Assembly (NCBI GenBank): GCA_003222945.1 | Contig: QHXM01000074.1 | Span: 1-50,423, forward strand | Length of the DNA: 50,423 nt | Direction of reading: 5' to 3' | Source of the DNA: Acidobacteriota bacterium | GTDB taxonomy: Bacteria; Acidobacteriota; Blastocatellia; Pyrinomonadales; Pyrinomonadaceae | In this document: in pieces, positions 45,663 to 50,423 of the stretch | Layout of the letters: every line of letters starts with the position of its first letter | Position numbering within the stretch: position 1 is the stretch's first letter | Program-made: the position numbers and the translations under genes | Notes under the pieces: model-generated | Database searches by the model: none | Seen by the model: the letters and a program-made list of their open reading frames with translations, nothing else | What the model was told of the DNA's origin: nothing

Positions 45663-45718
45663 CGTGAATCGTAAATCGTCGAACGGTTTTCATTATTTAC
45701 GATTCACGATTCACGATT
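45663..45718. repeat. Heptamer-array inverted repeat (GAATCGT type) between hydroxylase genes
   Basis: The 14-bp perfect arms CGTGAATCGTAAAT (45663-45676) and its complement (45695-45708) are built from GAATCGT units, with one extra unit on the right. The 18-base loop contains CGAACGGTTTTC. The stop codon of the 2Fe-2S subunit gene (45711-45713) lies in the extra unit, and the Mo subunit start codon is 12 bases beyond the other arm. Confidence 0.85.
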
Positions 45719-46364
45719 TTTTAGCCGCCGCCAATGCTGCTTCAAATACTCGCGGATATGTTCCGCAGCGACAGAAGTTTCCTTTGCAGGCTTCGCGCAC
45801 TTCTTCGAGCGTTGGGTTTGGATTCTTCTTCAGATAAGCAGAGATGGTCGTGACGAAACCGGGCGTGCAGAAGCCGCACATCAATGCGTCGTGCTCTACG
45901 AAGGCTGCCTGCACGCTGTTCATACTCTCAGGCGTGCCCAAGCCTTCGACAGTTGTCAGCTTCTTTCCGACAGCATCAACGGCCAGAACAAGGCAGGAGT
46001 AAACGGGTTTGCCATCCATCAGAACGGTGCAAGCGCCGCACGTTCCCATGTCGCAGACAAGCTTTGGACCTGTGAGCGGCTTGTCCAGATTGTTGCGCAA
46101 GGCATTCAGTAGAGTCGTGCGCGGCTCTACGCTAACGGTGCGCTTCTGCCCGTTGACATCCAGAATGATGTTCACGTTTCGGGTGACAGGCTTTGCGCCA
46201 GTGTCAGCGGTCGCAGACTCAGTTTTTGCATCTGTGCTTAACGTCAGATGATCTACAAGAGCCGCACCTGCTCCGGCAATGCCGACGCCTTTCAGGAATC
46301 GTCTTCGACCAGGATCGTGATTGGACTTTTTCTTCAGAGGCTTCTTGTCTTGCTCGTCTGCCAT
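45711..46364 (-). CDS. Tat-exported aldehyde oxidase-type 2Fe-2S subunit (PaoA/YagT-like)
   Basis: The 217-residue protein has a twin-arginine signal RRRFLKGVGIAGAGAAL (from about residue 20), so the complex is probably folded in the cytoplasm and exported to the periplasm. The plant-type 2Fe-2S domain has Cys 104, 109, 112 and 124 (CDMGTCGAC ... C). The second helical 2Fe-2S domain has Cys 163, 166, 198 and 200 (CGFC ... CRC). It hands electrons from molybdenum to FAD. It is the first gene of the operon FeS-Mo-FAD-Cys-rich protein-DUF1326. The last codons (KKS) and stop come from the edge of a heptamer repeat, so the original C terminus may have been different. Confidence 0.94.
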   Translation of the reverse strand: MADEQDKKPLKKKSNHDPGRRRFLKGVGIAGAGAALVDHLTLSTDAKTESATADTGAKPVTRNVNIILDVNGQKRTVSVEPRTTLLNALRNNLDKPLTGPKLVCDMGTCGACTVLMDGKPVYSCLVLAVDAVGKKLTTVEGLGTPESMNSVQAAFVEHDALMCGFCTPGFVTTISAYLKKNPNPTLEEVREACKGNFCRCGTYPRVFEAALAAAKKS

Positions 46365-46442
46365 TATCTCCTCCTGCCCCGCTCAAGGGCGAGCCTTGTG
46401 ACAAAAGATGATGTACGGAAAGTGTTTTCTAGTTAATACCTC

Positions 46443-46474
46443 AAAAGAGAACGGCTAGCAAGTCCGTCTCTTTT
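46443..46474 (-). terminator. Probable terminator between the SGNH esterase and hydroxylase operon
   Basis: AAAAGAGAACGG (46443-46454) pairs with CCGTCTCTTTT (46464-46474), with one bulged A, around a 9-base loop. It has A- and T-rich ends on both strands. It lies just past the stop codon of the SGNH gene (46497) on the minus strand and upstream of the 2Fe-2S subunit gene, so it probably separates the two transcripts. It could act in both directions. Confidence 0.6.
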
Positions 46475-46496
46475 AGTATTCAAGTTCGATTCAATT

Positions 46497-47273
46497 TCAT
46501 TTCTTCTTCAAGGCTGCGACTATGGCCTGCTCTGCAAGCGGGGACATGATTGCATAGCCTTTCGCGTTCGGATGAAGCCCGTCCTCGCTCAAATCCTCTT
46601 TCAGAAAACCTTTGTCGTCAACCATCGCAGAGAAGTAATCAAGATAGGTCAGGCCGTTCTCCGAAACATAACGTTTCATCCACTCGTTGAGCGCCTTGAT
46701 TTCGTCGGGCGGTCTTTGCACAGATCGTATGATAGGCTTTCCTTCCTTGTTCTTCTCATAGTCGCTTATGGGGAGAATGGACGCGAGTACGACTCGTATG
46801 CCATGCGCTCGCGCAAGCTCAGACATCGAAGCAAGATTGTCTTCGATATCTTCTATCGTCATAGGACCTGTGTTGGCCGCAATGTCATTTGTTCCAGCCA
46901 GAATCAGAACGACTTTAGGTTTCAAGGCGATCACATCCGGGCGAAAGCGTAAGAGCATCTGCGGCGTGGTCTGTCCGCTGATGCCACGATCAATGTAAGG
47001 CTTGCCCGGAAAGAATCCGCCGTATTTCGGATTTCTCCATCCATCCGTGATTGAATCGCCCATGAAGACCACGCGCTTTTCATCTTTAGTTGGAGGCGCA
47101 ACCGTTGCGTTCTCCTTACGATAACGCGCGAGCGCGGGCCAATCCTTAAGTCTCGCCTCATCGCGGGCGAATTGTGTTTTAACTTCCGCGCAAGGGTCTG
47201 TCGAAGTTGTCTGCGCTGATGCGGAAACGATGCAAAGGATTAGAACAACATAGGAAGTAAATAGTCGAACCAT
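46497..47273 (-). CDS. Secreted SGNH/GDSL-family hydrolase
   Basis: The protein has about 258 residues from the ATG at 47273 (MVRLFTSYVVLILCIVSASA), which gives a signal peptide and a GAGGTG ribosome site; the longer frame to 47303 lacks these. The four SGNH blocks are clear: GDSITDGW (catalytic Ser 74), GISGQTT (Gly 100), AGTNDI (Asn 129), and DGLHPN (Asp 232, His 235). Family members are esterases that remove acetyl groups or other acyl groups from sugars and lipids, in keeping with the neighbouring GH3 gene, but this substrate is not shown by sequence. Secreted and probably periplasmic. Confidence 0.9.
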   Translation of the reverse strand: MVRLFTSYVVLILCIVSASAQTTSTDPCAEVKTQFARDEARLKDWPALARYRKENATVAPPTKDEKRVVFMGDSITDGWRNPKYGGFFPGKPYIDRGISGQTTPQMLLRFRPDVIALKPKVVLILAGTNDIAANTGPMTIEDIEDNLASMSELARAHGIRVVLASILPISDYEKNKEGKPIIRSVQRPPDEIKALNEWMKRYVSENGLTYLDYFSAMVDDKGFLKEDLSEDGLHPNAKGYAIMSPLAEQAIVAALKKK

Positions 47274-47322
47274 AAAATCACCTCTACGACAAGATGCGGT
47301 CACAATTAATTAGAACGGTTGA

Positions 47323-47424
47323 GTGCCGGGAGCGCACGCAACACTAGTGTGCAATGAGCGCCGCATGGCGCGAACAATTGAGTGCGCAAGCCAAGCTTAC
47401 AGGCAACAGCCTTGCGCTCCCGGC
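47323..47424. repeat. REP-like inverted repeat between the GH3 and SGNH genes
   Basis: The outer arms GCCGGGAGCGCA (47325-47336) and its complement (47413-47424) are perfect over 12 bp. An internal hairpin GCGCC-GCAT-GGCGC sits at 47358-47371, and GCGCAAG/CTTGCGC words lie near 47384-47417. There is no coding capacity. It fills most of the gap between two genes on the minus strand. Confidence 0.75.
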
Positions 47425-47434
47425 TACATGCAAT

Positions 47435-49852
47435 TCATCTCGCTCTGCTCTCTGGCAGAATTTCAAACTCTCCGGTCAATCGTATGTCTTCCGAAGAAGC
47501 TCCGATCATAACCTTGAATGCGCCCGGCTCTACAACGAAATGCATCTCTCTATTCCAGAGCGCAAGATCGTCGGGCGTCAGAGTAAATGTCACTGTCTTC
47601 GTCTCATTCGGTTTGAGATGAATGCGGTCGAAGCCTCTTAAGTTTTTCTCATAAGTTATGACACTGCTCACAAGGTCTCGCGTGTATAGCTCTACAATCT
47701 CGTCGCCTTCGCGCGCTCCTGTGTTCTTCACGTCGAAGCTCACGGTGATGTTGCCCTGAGCGTGTTGCTTAAGGGGACTGATCTTCAGATTGCTGTAAGC
47801 GAACGTCGTGTAGCTCAAGCCGTAGCCGAAATAGTAGAGCGCACCGTTGACGCGCGTCTTCTCGCCCTCCCATTGCGCGTTAGGTTTTGTCGGAAAGTTA
47901 TACGGAATCTGCCCTACGGTTTTGGGAAACGTGCAGGTCAATTTCCCGCCCGGATTGTAGTCGCCAAACAGCGCGTCCGCGATTGCAGTTCCACCCTGCG
48001 TGCCCGGAAACCACGCTTCAAGAATTCCGGGCACGTACTTGTTCACCCAGTTGATGCTCAAAGGTCGCCCATTCAATAAGACAACGACGACAGGCTTGCC
48101 CGCAGCATAAATGGCCTTGACTAAATCGAGTTGTTTTCCGGGCAAATCAAGACTCGTGCGCGATGCGCTCTCGCCAACGGTCTTTGAAGAATCGCCGAGG
48201 ACTACGACTGACACGTCCGAATTCCTTGCTGCTTCGACAGCTTTGTCCATCCCCGCCTGCTCCTCTTTTGTCAGAGGCTCAGGCAGCACTTCCGTTTCCG
48301 GCCAGTGCGCGTCTGTGACTTCGCAGCCCTTCGCGTAAACGATCTTGACGCTCGCGCCAACTTTATTCTTGATACCTTCAAGCACCGTCACGCCTTTCAC
48401 GCCGTTCGGACCGTAACGATATTGAGTGAGGCTGTCGTCGTCAGCGTTCGGACCAATGACGGCGATTGATTTTATCGTTTTACTGAGCGGCAGAACGTTC
48501 TTCTCGTTCTTTAGAAGCACAAGGCTTTCACGCGCCGCGCGCAGAGCGACCTGTTGATGCTCTGCGGAATTGACTGTGCTGCTGCTCGCGTCCGCGTCCG
48601 TCACATAAGGATGATCGAAGATGCCGACCATGAACTTGACGCGCAGGACATCGCGCACGCGGTCGTCCAGAGTTTTCATAGAGACCTTGCCCTCTTTTAC
48701 AAGTTCGCGCAAGGGAAGTATGAAGTCGCTCGGCGGCGTAAAGTTCGTCTTAACGTTCAAGCCCGCTTCGATTGTCTGGCGCACAGCATCCTTCATGTCC
48801 GTTGCGACGGCGTGCTTTTTATAGAGGTATTCGACTGCGGCGCTGTCTGAGACGACATATCCTTTGAAGCCAAAGTCATTTCTGAGCCGTTCGGTCAGCC
48901 AGTATTTGCTTCCCGTTACGGGGATGCTGTTGTAGTCGTTATAAGAACTCATCACGCCGAGCAATCCGCCCTCTTTGATAGCTGCTTTGAATGGCGGCAG
49001 GAAAATGTTCTCGACTTCGCGCGGGCTTGTCTGCGGGTCTGTACGCGCCTCGCCTTCGCGCGCCCCCTTGTTGTTGCTATAGACTGCGAAGTGCTTGGCT
49101 GTGGCCGCCACTCGAAAATTCTCCTGCAAGCCTTTGACCATCTCCACGCCCAGACGAGAGAGTAGATAAGGGTCTTCGCCATAAGTATCTTCAATGCGCC
49201 CCCAGCGTTGATCGCGCACAGCGTCAAGAGTCGGCGCGTAGATGTTTGTGTAGCCTAAAGCTCTGCCTTCGATGCCTTCGATGCGACCCATCTCCCTTAT
49301 AAGCTCTTTGTCCCAGGTGTGACCCATGTTCAACTGCGATGGAAAGCTCGTAGCGGTAAAGGCGGCAACGCCGCGCAAGCCCTCGTTTGTAAAATCAACA
49401 GGAATGCCTAGCCGCGTATCTTCTATGAAGAAGCGTTGGACTTCGTTCATGGCCCAGACGTGCTTCTTAATGTCTGTGGCATAGATGCTCTTTGAACCTT
49501 GCGCGCCCCAGCCGTTCAGGTGCTCGTCAATGTTTGCGATGCCGTCTTTCCAAATCTGCTTCTTCCATTCAGGCGTCGGCAGTTCATCCTTCAAGACGCG
49601 GTTGTAGCCGTAGAGCGTTGCGGTCTGGCAGGTCTTCTCTTCGAGCGTCATCTGCGAGAGCAGGTCTTCGATGCGCGCGTTTATGTCAGCCTTCGGGTCT
49701 TCATAGACATCTTTCCTGCCATTCTTGTTCAGGTCTATCCAACCATCGTGATAGATATTTGCGCGCGCGCTCGTTCGCTCTTGCGCGATTAGGCAAAGGT
49801 TCGAGCCGCACATGAATACCGCCGTAAGAATTGCGGCGAAAACTTTTCTCAT
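47435..49852 (-). CDS. Secreted glycoside hydrolase family 3 beta-glycosidase
   Basis: About 805 residues from the ATG at 49852, with a GGAG site 8 bases upstream. A signal peptide (FAAILTAVFMCGSNLCLIAQ) is followed by a calcium-loop-like DLNKNGRKDVYEDP. The GH3 N-terminal barrel follows, with DTRLGIPVDFTNEGLRG and the nucleophile segment GYVVSDSAAVEYL (Asp about 336). Next come the GH3 C-terminal domain (RESLVLLKNEKNVLPL) and a fibronectin III-like tail (FDVKNTGAREGDEIVELYTR). GH3 enzymes remove terminal beta-linked glucose, xylose or related sugars; exact specificity cannot be read from the sequence. It lies 23 bases after the permease gene on the same strand, so exported hydrolysis and sugar uptake may be coregulated. 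Confidence 0.93.
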   Translation of the reverse strand: MRKVFAAILTAVFMCGSNLCLIAQERTSARANIYHDGWIDLNKNGRKDVYEDPKADINARIEDLLSQMTLEEKTCQTATLYGYNRVLKDELPTPEWKKQIWKDGIANIDEHLNGWGAQGSKSIYATDIKKHVWAMNEVQRFFIEDTRLGIPVDFTNEGLRGVAAFTATSFPSQLNMGHTWDKELIREMGRIEGIEGRALGYTNIYAPTLDAVRDQRWGRIEDTYGEDPYLLSRLGVEMVKGLQENFRVAATAKHFAVYSNNKGAREGEARTDPQTSPREVENIFLPPFKAAIKEGGLLGVMSSYNDYNSIPVTGSKYWLTERLRNDFGFKGYVVSDSAAVEYLYKKHAVATDMKDAVRQTIEAGLNVKTNFTPPSDFILPLRELVKEGKVSMKTLDDRVRDVLRVKFMVGIFDHPYVTDADASSSTVNSAEHQQVALRAARESLVLLKNEKNVLPLSKTIKSIAVIGPNADDDSLTQYRYGPNGVKGVTVLEGIKNKVGASVKIVYAKGCEVTDAHWPETEVLPEPLTKEEQAGMDKAVEAARNSDVSVVVLGDSSKTVGESASRTSLDLPGKQLDLVKAIYAAGKPVVVVLLNGRPLSINWVNKYVPGILEAWFPGTQGGTAIADALFGDYNPGGKLTCTFPKTVGQIPYNFPTKPNAQWEGEKTRVNGALYYFGYGLSYTTFAYSNLKISPLKQHAQGNITVSFDVKNTGAREGDEIVELYTRDLVSSVITYEKNLRGFDRIHLKPNETKTVTFTLTPDDLALWNREMHFVVEPGAFKVMIGASSEDIRLTGEFEILPESRAR

Positions 49853-49875
49853 CACTTCATCTCCATCTGAAATAG

Positions 49876-50423
49876 CTATAGACTTGTTGCCTCCAGCCGC
49901 CGACGCTGAAACTCGTCGAAGGTGACGGCGAGCACAATAACTGCGCCTATGATTATCTGCTGAGCGAAAGGCGAGATGCCCAGCAGGTTCGCGCCGTTCG
50001 AGAGCACGCCCATAATTAACGCGCCTATGATCGTTCCAAGTATCGTTCCCTGCCCGCCGCTCAAAGAGCCGCCGCCGATTACGACCGCAGCAATCACGCG
50101 CAACTCGTATCCTTCGCCTGCCGTCGGCTGTCCCGTCACAAGCCGCGCGGATTCAATCGCGCCTGCAAGTCCCGTGAGCGCGCCCAAAATTATGTAGAAC
50201 GATATTTGATAACGCGACACACGAATGCCTGCGTATCGCGCAGCCTCTATGTTGCTGCCAATCGCGTAGCAGTAACGACCGGGTCGCGTGCTCATCAAAA
50301 GAAAATGTGTAGCCAGAGCAACAACAATCACGATAAGTAGCGGCAAAGGAAGAAAGCCGAAAATATCTGCTTCGTCCAGATAACCAAAACTCGGCGGCAG
50401 GTTGACTACAGCGTTGCCGTTCG
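49876..50423 (-). CDS. Ribose/xylose-type ABC transporter permease, 5' end cut by window edge
   Basis: The frame stays open to the right edge (upstream residues NLPPSFGYLDEADIFGFLPL match the family), so an in-frame TTG at 50346 is not the real start. The visible part has GRYCYAIGSNIEAARYAGIR, the hallmark of RbsC/XylH-type BPD_transp_2 permeases, and several membrane helices (LIVIVVALATHFLLM, SFYIILGALTGLAGAIESAR, GTIIGALIMGVLSNGANLL, QQIIIGAVIVLAVTF). The protein forms the inner-membrane channel for a sugar, with ATPase and binding-protein genes presumably further right. It precedes the GH3 gene in a probable operon. Confidence 0.9.
   Translation of the reverse strand, partial: NGNAVVNLPPSFGYLDEADIFGFLPLPLLIVIVVALATHFLLMSTRPGRYCYAIGSNIEAARYAGIRVSRYQISFYIILGALTGLAGAIESARLVTGQPTAGEGYELRVIAAVVIGGGSLSGGQGTILGTIIGALIMGVLSNGANLLGISPFAQQIIIGAVIVLAVTFDEFQRRRLEATSL

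Overview
The window looks like a chromosomal segment of an Acidobacteriota bacterium, probably class Blastocatellia. This is inferred from gene content, not from a marker gene. Three large Oar-like TonB-dependent receptors carry N-terminal carboxypeptidase-regulatory-like domains and end in Phe. Three membrane-anchored winged-helix regulators (CadC-type DNA-binding head, one transmembrane helix, then TPR or beta-propeller repeats) are present. There are many small secreted proteins of poorly known families, and moderately GC-rich coding sequence full of GCG/CGC codons. I saw no rRNA, tRNA, CRISPR array, phage or insertion sequence.

Layout. 1-6.7 kb is mostly housekeeping: the 3' part of a bifunctional ftcD, a zinc-ribbon membrane protein, a broken serine acetyltransferase gene, a HMA metallochaperone with a small partner, prmC, a DUF983 protein, murA and a HIT hydrolase. 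6.8-23.5 kb is an envelope and regulation block: a LolA-like secreted protein, TonB receptor 1, a DUF4440 protein, two paralogous winged-helix/TPR regulators (one broken), two tandem Fis-type HTH proteins, TonB receptor 2 (frameshifted), and secreted TPR and SH3-like proteins. 23.8-31.5 kb holds a secreted zincin, a likely three-gene operon of secreted proteins (VOC, aspartyl protease, LamG-like), a TPR/DUF1579-like protein and a divergent winged-helix/beta-propeller regulator.

31.5-41 kb is a carbohydrate locus read on the minus strand: ROK regulator 2, TonB receptor 3, a secreted DUF4861-GH88 fusion, a KduI/IolB-family isomerase and ROK regulator 1. The likely job is uptake and breakdown of an uronate-containing polysaccharide or of the unsaturated oligosaccharides made by lyases. 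41.3-46.4 kb is a periplasmic aldehyde oxidase-type molybdenum hydroxylase operon (Tat-exported 2Fe-2S subunit, Mo subunit, FAD/4Fe-4S subunit) followed by a Cys-rich small protein and a DUF1326-like protein. 46.5 kb to the right edge holds an SGNH esterase, a GH3 glycosidase and the 3' end of a ribose-type ABC permease gene.

Two patterns cut across the annotation. First, many intergenic gaps hold short inverted repeats whose arms are tandem heptamers (GAATCCA, GAATAGT, GAATCGT) around a loop with a CCG/CGG core. Different loci use different heptamers but the same architecture, and some supply stop codons or C-terminal codons to neighbouring genes. Second, four genes (cysE-like, a winged-helix/TPR regulator, TonB receptor 2, ROK regulator 1) each appear to lack an internal block of very roughly 100-260 bases, three of them with loss of frame. 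Such a cluster means either real decay or a systematic assembly fault.
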